This document shows, in pieces, positions 1 through 11,340 of a DNA stretch of 64,000 bases (the first letter of the stretch is position 1; each line of letters opens with the position of its first letter). A program made the position numbers and the translations under genes. This DNA comes from Achatina immaculata. Taxonomy: Eukaryota > Mollusca > Gastropoda > Stylommatophora > Achatinidae. The stretch spans positions 13,623,803 through 13,687,802 of the forward strand of contig CM019704.1 in the NCBI GenBank assembly GCA_009760885.1. The letters are read 5' to 3'. The notes under the pieces were generated by a model, which was given only the letters and a program-made list of their open reading frames with translations, was not told where the DNA came from and made no database searches.

Positions 1-23
1 TTGCTTGAGCTGATGTGTTTTCT

Positions 24-254
24 GGTACACGCCAGTGGGACACAGAGGCTGTATGTTGTTAGTATCTATACTCTAGCTCCATCAGCATAGCAGATGGTGA
101 CCACCACTCCTGGCTGCCTTTCCTGTCCCAGCTCTTGGAGAAGACTGGTACCCACTTCTACAGCTCAGCTGATTAGGCTACCACCGGCCAGAATTGAACC
201 ACCAACAATCACCATGAGAGATGACTGGACTAATCACTTCTCCAATTGTCATCC
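24..254 (-). mobile_element. tRNA-derived SINE, diverged copy
   Basis: Reverse complement of the SINE at 46456-46701. Box A-like gagaagtgattag and a box B-like ggttcaattc read on the minus strand, followed by the body (aaatgggtacc-like, gacaggaaaggcagcc-like). The same SINE sits at the equivalent place in arm 2 (13275-13495), so it predates the separation of the arms. Its 3' end differs from the 46-kb copy and ends in gtcccactgg. Confidence 0.6.
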
Positions 255-331
255 TGAAACTAGAACTGACAATCATGGGAGAAATGCTTTAAAATTTTCA
301 CATTCATTCTAGATACATGTTATGTAGTAAT

Positions 332-1030
332 GTTATATTGAACCAATACTGTTTTATGGATGTGAAACATGGACAGGAACCAGGGAAATACAGCGCTGCC
401 TAGAGGCCATGGAAATGTGGTTCCTTAGGAGAATGCTAAAGATACCATGGACAGCAAAGAAATCAAACGAGGAGACCCTGAATGAGGCAGAAGAGATATA
501 AGCATTAACAAAATTAAGGAAGGTTAAAGTAAAGGTAATCCTGTCATGCCTTGGAGGTACATTGGGATATGGTGTTAGTGCCCATATTTTCCTTGACCTC
601 AATATCATCACTAGATAACGATACTGTTAGCATCATGCTTGACGGCCGTTCCTTCCCCAACTCCAGAAGAAGTCAGGTATCCATTTCTATAACCGAGTGA
701 CTGGGGCACCTCTAGCCAGATTCAGAGCTCTGATCTTCATCAAGAGAAACCAGTGTACTCCCCACTCAGACACCCACCCATGTAGTACTGAAATTCAGGA
801 AGAGACAATTATAATTCATAGGACACGTTATGAGAGCAGATCGATTGGAATATTTGACAACAACAGGGTTGACAGATGGCAAAAGAGGCCAAAGCAGACA
901 ATGAGAGAAGATGATAGAATGACTGATGAAATGGCATGGAGAAAGAACATGGCTCATAATTAGCACCTGGAATAAAGAATTGTGGAAAACCGTGACCGCC
1001 AACTCCCGTCGGCATGTCACTGGACAGATA
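332..1030 (+). mobile_element. LINE E fragment, 5' truncated
   Basis: The + strand translation from 338 gives IEPILFYGCETWT and later a WFLRRMLKIPWTA motif, matching the C-terminal part of LINE E at 63868-64000. After an interruption (522-790) it resumes to about 1020. Flanking atgtagtaat (322-331) and atgtaataat (1031-1040) look like a 10-bp target duplication with one mismatch. The other copy of the host repeat lacks this segment. The reading frame is broken by stops. Confidence 0.65.
522..790 (-). mobile_element. tRNA-derived SINE inserted in LINE E
   Basis: Minus-strand SINE of the same family as 46456-46701. Its 3' tail (rc of ggttaaagtaaaggtaatc) ends at 522 and the tRNA-like head lies near 735-790. 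It is bounded by aaattaaggaa (511-521) and aaattcaggaa (791-801), an 11-bp target duplication with one mismatch. The LINE reading continues on the far side. Confidence 0.7.
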
Positions 1031-2109
1031 ATGTAATAATTACATACATAAATGAAAATTCATGTCTAGATTAATCCCTTCGCTAGTAATGACTGCAATA
1101 AATGCATTGCCATTGTTATTATATTATTTAGGTACATTTTTTTTATCTTTTCAAACACATCTGCGTAATATTTATGAGATGCAGTATTACTTAGGTCTGG
1201 AATATTGCCGTTTATTGACAGTAAATGCCATAACCAACAGAGAACGGGTGCTATCAGTTACTGTAAGCTCGGGTAGATACTGAAGATGAGATCGAAGTAC
1301 CTAAAGATGTCTCTGGTTTGCATGATGATCCTTCAAAACTAAAACTAACAAGTAAATGCCATGTTCGCGTCCATCTTGCAATTTGAACAGACTTAGTTTA
1401 ACTGACACCCTGGTATATATATTAATTAAAATGCTCATTTATTTTGTGCCTGAATGAGTTATTTACCAGTGGAACGTTGTACAGTTTAATGACAAACGGT
1501 CATAATATCAAGCCAGCTTTTGGTGTACGGTTAGCTTGATTGTATTTATATCAAAATTATAACACACGACTTTTACGAATCAAATTAAAAGTGAAGTTCT
1601 ATTGTTGGACACAAACAATAACGTTTCTAACTGCAGGCTTGAAATAATGAACCATAAAATGTAACAATGAAGAGGAATTACAAAAATAACATTTTAAATA
1701 CATATAACATGGTATTTATTTTCGTGACCTTTACCAGTCATTCATAGCCTTTGTTTCGTGAGTATTTGACGGATCTACATAGTTATTGTCAAATTAAAAT
1801 AAAAGATACACCCTTCTACTGTGAAACAGGCGATACAGTTCAGTTATGTTTCTCCGTTAATCGGAGATTGCATAGATATGAACAGTTGGTCAGACAGTGA
1901 TACAGTTCAATTATGTTTTTCTCCGTTAAACGGAGGTTGCATAGATATGAACAGTCCGTCAGACAGGAAACTGTGTAAGATAACCTACAGTTACAGGGTG
2001 TTTTTAAAGTCTCACTACACTTTCTATGAAAAAAAAAAATTTTTTTTTTGAAAAATGAAGTAAATGACGTCATCACAAAATCTGCTTTAAAAGTCATTTA
2101 ATTAGTTAC

Positions 2110-2531
2110 AATACCTATCTTGTTATATGGAAGTGAATCATGGACAATAGGCAAGTCTCCACAAAAATCATTGGAAGCAGCAGAAATGTGGTTTATTAGA
2201 AGAATGTTGCGAATCCCCTGGACAGCAAAAATAACTAATGAAGAATGTAGGAGAAGAGCTGGAGAGACAAAAAACCTTGTCAAAAAGATAAGAGAGAGAC
2301 AATGTACTTTCATAGGACATGCAATGAGAAGAGGGGGCATTGAAAATATTATAACAACAGGAAAAATAGAAGGAAGAAGATCAAGAGGAAGACCAAGAGA
2401 AATGATACTGGACAGTCTGACGGGATGGTGTGAGAGGAGATCACCAACTGAGCTGATGGCCTGCATGAAGGATCGTGTACTCTGGAGAAGCATAATAGCC
2501 AGTCGGCACGGCACATGATGATGATGAGAAT
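2110..2531 (+). mobile_element. LINE E 3' fragment inside the mariner
   Basis: Begins at acctatcttgttatatgg and is nearly identical over ~130 bp to 63874-64000 (one clear mismatch). It encodes the C-terminus of the reverse-transcriptase polyprotein (LYGSESWTIGKS, WFIRRMLRIPWTA, GHAMRRGG, RSRGRPRE) and stops at 2516. A short (atg)n tail follows at 2515-2531, as in many LINEs with microsatellite tails. It splits the mariner between its left end and its transposase. High similarity to the 63.8-kb copy suggests recent activity of this family. Confidence 0.8.
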
Positions 2532-2549
2532 GTACCACCGAAATATTCA

Positions 2550-3510
2550 TTATAACAGGTGTTGGAAATGTCCACCACGGGCTTCAAGACATGACTGTAC
2601 ACGTCTCTTCATATTGTCAAATACCTTGTGCAACGTGTCTGTTGTTATTTCTTGAATGGTAATTCTGATTGCTTCTTTCATGTATTCAAGTGTTTGTACA
2701 TTATTTTTGTAAACATTTCCTTTCAAGAAACCCCATCGATAATAATCTAATGGATTTAGATCTGAAGAACGAGCAGGCCAAATTCCACGAGATATGCGAT
2801 TTGCGAAAATTTCTTCCAAAAAACCGTGTGTTGCTCTAGCTGTGTGTGCAGCTGCGCCATCGTGCTAGAACCACTCTTCTTCAATTTCACGTTCATTCAG
2901 CTGTAAAAAAAAAAAAAAAAGGTTCCAGAATGTCAGTACGGTACCGATCGGCATTTATAGTGTTGTTGAAGAAAATTGGTCCAATTAAACGTTTTCTACT
3001 GAATGCACACCATACTCCAATTTTCGCATCGTGTAGCAGCGCTTCGTGAAATGCAGTGGGATTAACACTGCTCCAAATACGATTATTTTGGAACAGAAAT
3101 CTTGCATGGATGAAAATTTAATGGATGTTTAAGAATTTTGTGCACTGTGCTCAGTGATACGTTCACTTCCTGCGACATTTTCCTTAACGACTTTATGGAC
3201 TTTTCAGGATTCTGTCTTGGATATCTAGACATTTTTCTTCAGACACAGCAGGCCTACCAGATCGCGGAGCATCTTCCACAGTTCCCGTATCACGAAACTT
3301 ATTCAAATTTCTAACCGTCGTGCGATGAGCAGGTTGTTTATCAGGAAATTTTGTTATAAATCTTTGAGCAACCATCCGTGTGTATCGACCGCCATTTCGA
3401 AACATTTGTTCAACCAAGAAAATTCTTTCTTCCGTTGATAACACCATTCTTACTCCAGCAGATGGCAACCATTCATTGCATTTTTCTTCACGATTGACTG
3501 TGCAGCACAT
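2550..3510 (-). pseudogene. Decayed mariner-type transposase
   Basis: DDE-type transposase of the IS630/Tc1/mariner superfamily, with the helix-turn-helix N-terminus often annotated DUF4817. The N-terminal 84 codons from 3447 read STEERIFLVEQ then a basic RSGRP motif. A middle part follows in other frames, with a HDGAAAHTA block holding the second catalytic Asp near 2870. The C-terminal piece 2819-2550 carries WPARSSDLNPLDYY with the third catalytic Asp. Frameshifts, in-frame stops and an A/T run at 2904-2920 break the frame, so it is not functional. The start at 3447 is chosen because STEER begins the conserved domain; an upstream in-frame Met lies at 3510. Confidence 0.75.
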
Positions 3511-3576
3511 TTTTATGACGCCATTTTCTTCATTTTTACATAGAAAGTGTAGAGAGACTTTAAAAACACAGTGGTA

Positions 3577-5210
3577 TTTCTTCCCACAGGATGATGCAGT
3601 ACTGGGAACAAAGATTAATTCCTTAGTAGGTTCTCTCTCTCTCTCTCACACACACAGTTACCAAATGTACTCATTTATGCGCATTTGTCCTCATTTGGGG
3701 GATAAGCCCTAATATCCGGATACATGTTTGTGGATTCTCAGTTTCGTCCGTACTTCCAGTGATTACATTCTTTTTCGGTACTGAGTCCATATCCCGACAT
3801 AAAAATGGGAGAATTCCTCTCGTAGGAAAATAGCAGCGTTAAATTTAGAATTAGACGTTGGCTACCCAACCAAATGTAACGACATCTGCGTAACGTTTTC
3901 ATTTCCGTTATTACATTTCTAGCACAGCTTTGCTCTTCACATTTTCTTTTCCGACCTTTAAGACAGCCAGCTTAGCTTTTTCAGTCACATGTGGATAATA
4001 TTAGCTTTTATCCTGTGTTTATTGTTTGTGATAGACTGCAGCAGAGATTCTCAAACTTTTTTAGACCGAAAGATCTGATTAACCAAATTTTGTTGTTGTT
4101 TTTTTTTTTTTTTAATCCTGGAGTATCTGAGAATTTTTTACACTAATATTGTGATCATTCAATAATAAAAAAAGCTAAATTTTAAATCTTTTAGAACTAA
4201 ATCTTTGAATAAAAATTCAAAGAAAAAAAAATAATTTCAGACATTCTTATCTGAGCAAAAACGTTATGCTTGCAAATGCAAAATTCAGATCTGAATTTAT
4301 TTATCCGTGCCTCGAGTGTACTTGCTTTTTATTACAAAGTACTTCATTATTTGAAGTTATGGTTGCCATCTTAATCGCAGGCTTTTTTTTTCTATGTTTA
4401 GAGCCTGTTTCAAAATTTAATCTTTAAAGCTGCATATACTGAAAAAGTTTCCTAATTAAGATATATTGTGTTGTTGGGGAAAGTACTTAACCAATACTTT
4501 TATATAAGATATAAGCTGCCTGATTGAAACGTTAGCATCCTCTGCATTCGTATGCAGAAAAAAATATAGTCCCACCATGGCATAGAGGTACTTCAGAATA
4601 TTATGATGTTAGTGTCCATATTTTCTTTGACCTGACGGCATATTTGAAGGTGATGTGGTCAGCATCACGTCTGGCTGCTTTTCTTTCATCTGCTTCAAAA
4701 GTAGTCGGGTACCCATCCCCACGGCTTTTCTGAACAAACCTCTTCATTGTATACAACTATAAATACTACATTATGAAACATAAAAGACATAGTTACGCTT
4801 TTTTTTTTTTTAGTGCCCGCATGGGCTCGCTAGATAATTTTTACCACGTGTGTGGTGAGGGTTGTTGATTAAACTTAACCTGGGTAGAAAGACCACCTTT
4901 TTAAAAATGTATTTCATGATGCCTTCCGTGATACATAGTTACGCGTGACAACCATACACGTACACCCGAGCGATTTTCCCTCTACGGTTTTTGTAGTTCA
5001 TACCGAAAATCTTAAGCCTGTGTGTAAATATATTTTCGAGGTTTTGTGTGTGAATTTCTCGTCGCAACGTCACATCACAGGGCATAATTTAAAGTTCTCA
5101 TATAAAAGATTTTTTTAAATGGGAAAACAAACTCATTTATTTCTATCGTAGGTTTTGTCATGTCTGCAATACCACAGAATAACAAGGAATTTTTTTTCTT
5201 TTGTGCGCGG
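3577..5210. other. Non-coding stretch with simple repeats
   Basis: No gene seen. It holds a (ct)n(ca)n microsatellite at 3632-3656, poly-T runs near 4089-4112 and 4799-4811, and a SINE remnant (4574-4730). A possible left end of a hAT-type element, cagagattctcaaac, lies near 4035 without a visible partner. Confidence 0.5.
4574..4730 (-). mobile_element. SINE remnant lacking its tRNA head
   Basis: Matches the body and 3' part of the SINE at 46456-46701 in reverse complement: catagaggtac, gatgttagtgtccat, tttctttgacctg, gatgtggtcagcatcacg and gtcgggtacccat. The match stops before the promoter boxes, so this copy is 5' truncated. Confidence 0.6.
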
Positions 5211-5218
5211 CATGATTT

Positions 5219-6833
5219 CAATCGACCACACCCAAAAGAATTGTTAAACCTTGAAACTGACTTACCAGCTCCACAACTAAATGTCAATCTAGATGAAATT
5301 GAATTGCATGAAATTGAAACAGCAGTGAATTTAATGGCTAACAACAAAGCTGCAGGTGAAGATGAAATAACAGCAGAGATGCTAAAAGCTATCAATAGTG
5401 ACAACATGAGACAACTACAGAGAATGTTTAACAAGATTTGGAAAGAAGAAAAGGTCCCTTCCAATTGGAAGAAGGGAATCATTGTGAAAATACCAAAAAA
5501 AGGGCAACCTTAGTGACTGTAACAACTGGAGAGGAGTAACCTTAATATCAGTTGTGTCAAAAGTATTTTGCAAGGTCATTTTGAATAGACTCAAAGATAT
5601 AGTGGATACTGCAATGAGAGAAGAACAAGCAGGATTTCGAAAAGGGAGAAGCTGTCTCGACCAGATCTTTACTCTCAGAATAATACTTGAAGAACATATT
5701 GAAAAGCAGAAACCATTAATACTGAATTTCATAGATTTTAAGAAGGCATTTGATAGCATACACAGAGATTCATTATGGAGAATTTTATGTCTATATGGAA
5801 TACCATCTAAAATTGTCAACATCATTAAGGACTTATACAATGGATATGGTTGTGCAGTCAAGACAGAAGAAGGGATGAGTGAATGGTTCCAGATTGAAAC
5901 AGGCGTGAAACAAGGATGTATACTGTCTCCTTTACTTTTTGGGATTACAATAGACTTCATAATGAAAAAATGCTGCACAGGTAACACAGGTATTGACTGG
6001 GTACATGGGACCCAACTAGAAGATCTTGATTTTGCTGATGACATAACTCTTATCAGTAATAATGTGAATTCCATGCAAGAAAAAACAGATAGCCTATCTT
6101 CACTGGCTAGCAAAATAGGACTTGAAATTAACAAGGACAAAACAAAAATAATGAAAATTCCCATCAATCAAAATGGAAAAATACACATAGAAGGGACAGA
6201 TATTGAAGAAGTCAATCAATTTGCATACCTTGGCAGCTACATAGACCAGGATGGTGACACTAGAAAGGAAGTTAGGATCAGAATTGCAAAAGCAGCATCA
6301 ATCTTCAAGAATCTTGAGAACATATGGAATTCAAAAGTTATAAGCACAAAAACCAAGTTAAGACTATTCAATTCAAATGTAATATCCACCCTCATTTATG
6401 CATGCGAAAGCTGGAAAACAACTAAAGAAATAGAAAAGAAATTAGACTCTTTTGAAAACAAATGCCTAAGGAAAATACTCGGCATCAAGTGGAATGAATT
6501 CAAGAACAATGCAGAGATAAGACAGATGACTGAACAACAACCAGTCTCACGGGTGATCAGGAAAAGGAGATGGACATATGTTGGCCACTTGATGAGAAGA
6601 AATGAGCAGAGAATCCCAAAACAAGCTATCAAGTGGAACACAACAGGCCGAAGAAAAAGGGGCAGACCGCGTGAAACTCTGAAGAGAACATTATTAAGAG
6701 AGGCCAAGTTAACAGGCATAAAATCCTTTGATGAGGTTGAAAGACTCGCCGAAGACAGGAAAAATTGGCGAACTACTTTGCGAGCCCTATGTGACGTCTA
6801 ACGGCACGGGAAGGATATAAGATATAAGATAAG
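5219..6833 (+). mobile_element. LINE A copy 1, 5' truncated
   Basis: Non-LTR retrotransposon fragment with most of the reverse transcriptase and the C-terminal region, followed by cggcacgggaaggatataag and an (atataag)n tail. A 7-bp atgattt occurs at 5212-5218 and 6834-6840 and may be its target duplication. Three further copies lie at 6878-7970 (-), 8989-9839 (+) and 53131-54971 (+). Clade is tentative: the tandem-repeat tail and motif order resemble RTE-type LINEs. Confidence 0.85.
5223..6801 (+). pseudogene. LINE A reverse transcriptase, one frameshift
   Basis: RNA-dependent DNA polymerase that would copy its own transcript at a nicked target. The first frame, 5223-5513, covers palm/finger motifs (NNKAAGEDEITAEML, PSNWKKGIIVKIPKKG). 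A one-base shift near 5505-5515 leads into the frame ending at 6801 (415 aa from the Met at 5554). That frame holds EEQAGFRKGRSC, NFIDFKKAFDSI (first catalytic Asp), TGVKQGCILSPLLF, the catalytic FADD box near 6030, and the C-terminal RRWTYVGHLMRRN and RKRGRPRE stretches. No endonuclease domain is present because the copy is 5' truncated. Apart from the frameshift it is well preserved, so probably young. Confidence 0.85.
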
Positions 6834-6877
6834 ATGATTTGTGAGCTCCCGCACTATCGCGCAGTTTAATAAGGGGA

Positions 6878-7970
6878 CATCTTATATCTTATATCCTTCC
6901 CGTGCCGTTAAACGTCACACAGGACTCGCAAGATAGTTCGCCATTTTTTCCTGTCTTTGGCGAGTCTTTCAACCTCGTCAAGGGATTTTATGCCTGTTAA
7001 TTTGGCCTCTCTTAACAATGTCCTCTTCAGAGTTTCACGCGGTCTGCCTCTTTTTCTTCGGCCTGTTGTGTTCCACTTAATAGCTTGTTTTGGGATTCTC
7101 TGAACGTTTCTTCTCATCACGTGACCAACATATATCCATCTCTTTTTCCTGATCACACATGAGACTGGTTGTTGTTGTTCAGTCATCTGTCTTATCTCTG
7201 CATTGTTCTTGAATTCGTTCCACTTGATGCCGAGTATTTTCCTTATGCATTTGTTTTCAAAAGAGTCTAATTTCTTGTCTATTTCTTTAGTTGTTTTCCA
7301 GTATTCACATGCATAAATGAGGGTTGATATTACATTTGAATTGAATAGTCTTAACTTGGTTTTTGTGCTTATAACTTTTAAATGCCATATGTTCTCAAGA
7401 TTCTTGAAGATCGATGCTGCTTTTGCAATTCTGATTCTAACTTCCTTTCTGGTGTCACCATCCTGGTCTAGGTAGCTGCAAAGGTATGCAAATTGATTGA
7501 CTTCTTCAGTATCTGTCCCTTCTATGTGTATTTTTCCATTTTGATTAATGGGAATTTTCATTATTTTTGTTTTGTCCTTCTTAATTTCAAGTCCTATTTT
7601 GCTAGCCAATGAAGACAGGCTATTTGTTTTTTCTTGCATGAAATTCACATTGTTACTGATAAGAGTTATGCCATCAGCAAACTCAACATCTTCTAGTTGG
7701 GTCCCATCTACCCAATCAATACCTGTGTTACATGTGCAGCATTTTTTTTTCATTATGAAGTCTATTGTAATTCCAAAAAAGCAAAGGAGACAGTATGTGC
7801 ATCCTTGTTTCACACCTGTTTCAATCTGGAACCATTCACTCATCCCTTCTTCTGTTTTGACTGCACAAACATCCATTGTAGAAGTCCTTAATGATGTTGA
7901 CAATTTTAGATGGTATTACATATAGACTTTTATAGATATAGAATTCTCCATAATGAATCTCTGTGTATGT
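6878..7970 (-). mobile_element. LINE A copy 2, inverted against copy 1
   Basis: Tail at 6878 (rc of cttatatcttatatccttcc), coding on the minus strand to about 7970, where it is 5' truncated in the KAFDSIHRDS region. The frame 7903-6908 (331 aa) keeps TGVKQGC, FADGI (FADD changed to FADG), and the RGRPRE C-terminus. It faces copy 1 tail to tail across ~43 bp, giving an inverted repeat with arms of about 1.08 kb. Confidence 0.85.
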
Positions 7971-8135
7971 TCATGTATATTACACATGAGCAACTAATAA
8001 ATAAATATATTCGGATTTAAATTTGCAAACGAAACATTTGGGTTAAGTAAATAGTCATGAAATATATTTTTGTCTTTGAATATTTGTTCAAGTATTTAGT
8101 ATTAAAATACTTGCAAAATTTTAATGGATTATTCA

Positions 8136-8957
8136 TAATTCATCATCATTCATTTGCATGTCCCTTGCGGAACTTTGCCTCCCAAACAGCACTCCTGTAG
8201 GCCTCTCGGTTGTGAGCAAGATGGCCTGCTGCTGGTGCATCCATTTGCAGATTATCAATGATGTCTTGCAGCCATCTTCGCCTTGGTCTTCCTCTCTTTC
8301 TTTTTCCCATTATGTACCCTTCCAAGGTGGTCTTCTCTAGATTATCATGACATTTAATGTGTCCAAGATATTTCAGTTTTTTCTCTTTAATCCTCTTTAC
8401 TAGTCAGCCTTCTTCAATAGTAAGTTCTTGTAGTATGGGTATATTTGTTCTTGTTTGTGTCCATGATATCTGAAGAACTCTTCTGTAGCATTTACATTCA
8501 AAGGCATGTATGTGTTTCTCAGCGGTTTTGTTAAGTGTCCAGGTCTCACATGCATACGTTGCGATGGGAAAGATGCATGCCCTTAAAAATCTTATTTTTG
8601 TAGTTCTGTCTGTTCCTCTTCACAGATTCTTTAGTTGTTTTACTTTCTGAAGAGCGATAGATGTCCTCCTTTTAATTTCCCTCATTGTATCTCCATTATT
8701 AGTTAGTAGTGATCCAAGATATTCAAAACTCTCCATTTCTTCCAATGTTTCATCATTGATACATATTTCAGCTGCCTTATTTGTTTTGTCAGTTGTCATC
8801 AATTTAGTTTTCTTCGAATTAAGATTTAGGATTTGCTCATCACTGTTCTTACGGACTGACATAATTAGTTTTTCCATTCCTTTCTGTGCTGTGGACAGTA
8901 ATACTGTGTCATCAGCATATCTAATCTCTAGTATTTCATAACCACATTTTGGACGTC
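8136..8957 (-). mobile_element. LINE B fragment
   Basis: Minus-strand LINE of a second family. From 8945 it reads RYADDTVLLSTAQKGM (the catalytic YADD box), then an 85-codon frame to 8620, stops and shifts, and finally KRKRGRPRRRWLQDI and AVWEAKFRKGHANE, which ends near 8155. An (atg)n-type tail points left (catcatcattcat). The 3' end recurs at 9840-10027 (+), 11130-11201 (-) and 43632-44133 (-). Confidence 0.75.
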
Positions 8958-10030
8958 ATAATAATTTAGAGAAGGCAATCTTGGAAGGTAACACAGGTAT
9001 TGACTGGGTACATGGGACCCAACTAGAAGATCTTGATTTTGCTGATGACATAACTCTTATCAGTAACAATGTGAATTTCATGCAAGAAAAAACAGATAGC
9101 CTGTCTTCAATGGCTAGCAAAATAGGACTTGAAATTAAGAAGGACAAAACAAAAATAATGAAAATTCCTCTCAATCAAAATGGAAAAATACACATAGAAG
9201 GGACAGATATTGAAGAAGTCAATCAATTTGCATACTTTGGCAGCTACCTAGACCAAGATGGTGACACTAGAAAGGAAGTTAGGATCAGAATTGCAAAAGC
9301 AGCATCAATCTTCAAGAATCTTGAGAACATATGGAATTCAAAAGTTATAAGCACAAAAACCAAGTTAAGACTATTCAATTCAAATGTAATATCAACCCTC
9401 ATTTATGCATGCGAAAGCTGGAAAACAACTAAAGAAACAGAAAAGAAATTAGACTCTTTTGAAAACAAATGCATAAGGAAAATACTCGGCATCAAGTGGA
9501 ATGAATTCAAGAACAATGCAGAGATAAGACAGATGACTGAACAACAACCAGTCTCATGGGTGATCAGGAAAAGGAGATGGACATATGTTGGTCACTTGAT
9601 GAGAAGAAATGATCAGAGAATCCCAAAACAAGCTATCAAGTGGAACACAACAGGCCGAAGAAAAAGAGGCAGACCGCGTGAAACTCTGAAGAGGACATTA
9701 TTAAGAGAGTCCAGATTAACAGGCATAAAATCCTTTGATGAGGTTGAAAGACTCGCCGAAGACAGGAAAAATTGGCGAACTACTTTGCGAGCCCTATGTG
9801 ACGTTTAACGGCACGGGAAGGATATAAGATATAAGATATAATCTTGGAAGGGTACATAATTGGAAAAAGAAAGAGAGGTAGACCAAAACGAATATGGCTA
9901 CAAGACATCGCTGATGATCTGCTAATGGACGCATCAGCAGCATGGCATCTTGTTTACAACCGAGAACCCTACAGTAGAGCTGTTAGGGAGGCAAAGTTCC
10001 TCAAGGGACATAAAATCAAGTTGTAAATTA
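8958..10030 (+). mobile_element. LINE B 3' fragment split by LINE A
   Basis: Short + strand LINE B piece: 8958-8988 plus 9840-10027, together encoding the last ~65 codons (GKRKRGRPKRIWLQDI, AVREAKFLKGH). It abuts the minus-strand LINE B head to head at 8957/8958. LINE A copy 3 interrupts it with a perfect 12-bp duplication. Confidence 0.75.
8989..9839 (+). mobile_element. LINE A copy 3 in LINE B
   Basis: 5' truncated LINE A starting just before NTGIDWVHGTQLED. The frame 8981-9808 (275 aa) holds the FADD box and the complete C-terminus without internal stops, followed by the (atataag)n tail. The target duplication aatcttggaagg is perfect at 8977-8988 and 9840-9851. Very close to copy 1 in sequence. 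Confidence 0.9.
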
Positions 10031-10560
10031 TAAAGTTCTCATAGAAAAAAAATCTAAAATTCAAAGAGAGAGAGAGAGAGAGAGAAAGAAAATAAACTCA
10101 TGTAGCGATGTCGTACGTTTTTTCAGCGCTACTACAGTAGATAGGAAAATAAGGAAATTTGCAAAATAAAACAACAAAAATTTATTGCCATAAAGTTTTA
10201 CTCTCTTCTTTTACACGTGCGCTACAGGATTTTCTGATTTTGTTAGAGGGTTCCTTTGAAAACCTCATATGTAGACTATCATAAATAGGAAATACATGAT
10301 GAAAGTTAATACTATCCATATGACACTGAAAAAGCTAAGCTGGCTGCTGGTATTGAGGGTCGGAACCGAAAACTCGAAGCGCAAACCAATCCTAAAAATG
10401 TAATATTAGAAGTGGAAACAATACTCAGTTGTCGATGTAATTGGCTGGGAGCCAACTTCTAACATTAAAGCTACTCTGTTACTATCAGAGAAAATGTCCC
10501 TTTTTAACAAAAAAAATGAGGGATACTGCAATAATGACGAAAAAAGTCTAATCACTGGAA
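10031..10560. other. Non-coding stretch
   Basis: No gene recognised. Contains a (ga)n microsatellite at 10063-10084. The right part may be the diverged beginning of the LINE D fragment. Confidence 0.4.
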
Positions 10561-11340
10561 ATGCGAACAAAAGAGGGAATTCACAAAAATGTATCCTCAC
10601 ATATCATTATCATGGAAAATTGACACTGATATTGAGAACAGATGCAATAAAGTGAATCAGGTCTTTGGACAAGTGACTCTTTTACTGAAAAATAAATACA
10701 TCACAACTGAAACAAAAAGAACACAATTTTCCTCCCAAGTCTGTGCTATCAATGTCAAGCACGGACACTAACAGCCAAAACAGAAGGATTGATTGATCTA
10801 TATTTCAAAAGGGTTAAGAAATGAGCACGGAGGCCCGTCTAACATTCTGCCCTTTATCATACATCTTTCACTCTATTCCAGACATTCTACAAATAAATGC
10901 TGTTCATGTAACAAACATAATTAACATTGAAACTGAGAGACACAAAATAAAATATAACATCAGCACGAGAGAAATGAAATGTTTAAGAATACTAAGTGCA
11001 ACAAAAAAAAGACCAAATAAGAAATGACACAATCAGGGCAAAGGCTGAAGTAACACCAGTTTCATACTATACCCAGAAGCAATAAGTCAAATGGTTTGAC
11101 CATGTTACATGGCTACCGCCATACAGTATCATTCATTCATTCATTTGCATGTCCCTTGCGGAACTTTGCCTCCCAAACAGCACTCCTGTAGGCCTCTCGG
11201 TCATACAGTATACCACAGAAAATATTCACAGTAAGATTTGTAGGTAACAGAGGAAGAGGCCGCCCACGCAAAAGATGGAGAGAGGAAGTTACAGAAGCAT
11301 TAAATCCCATTATATGAAGCAAATCGTCGAGTCCTACCTG
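10560..11340 (+). mobile_element. LINE D fragment, decayed
   Basis: The + strand reads KIDTDIENRCNKVNQVFGQ (10615-10672) and NKYITTETKRTQF, typical of the post-palm region of a LINE polyprotein. After several stops comes VRFVGNRGRGRPRKRW near 11235. Many frameshifts, so old. It carries a 72-bp LINE B micro-insertion (11130-11201). Confidence 0.65.
11130..11201 (-). mobile_element. 72-bp LINE B micro-insertion
   Basis: Only the last ~55 bp of LINE B (rc, encoding EAKFRKGHANE) plus its (aatg)n tail. The flanks are perfect 10-bp duplications catacagtat (11120-11129 and 11202-11211), so this is a complete, extremely 5' truncated insertion. Confidence 0.85.

Larger units (their letters stand above)
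1..1850 (+). repeat. Arm 1 of a dispersed inverted duplication
   Basis: The stretches 18-331 and 1041-1850 reappear in reverse complement at 12440-13495. Landmarks are the block around 1070-1110 (matching 13140-13180), 1510-1620 (12690-12800) and 1715-1800 (12500-12600). The 332-1030 segment is absent from the other copy and is a LINE/SINE insertion. Near 1826-1970 a 60-70 bp motif containing ctccgttaaacggag is present twice in tandem. No protein is encoded. It may be a non-autonomous repeat or part of a larger duplication; outer boundaries are approximate. Confidence 0.6.
1994..3574 (-). mobile_element. mariner-like DNA transposon
   Basis: Inverted ends are visible: the left reads cagggtgtttttaaagtctc from 1994, and the right (reverse complement from 3574) shares gtgtttttaaagtctc and then ctacactttctatg. 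Homology of the ends runs about 90 bp. TA dinucleotides flank both ends (1992-1993, 3575-3576). Without the inserted LINE E fragment (2110-2531) it is about 1.16 kb, a usual length for mariner elements. Confidence 0.75.
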
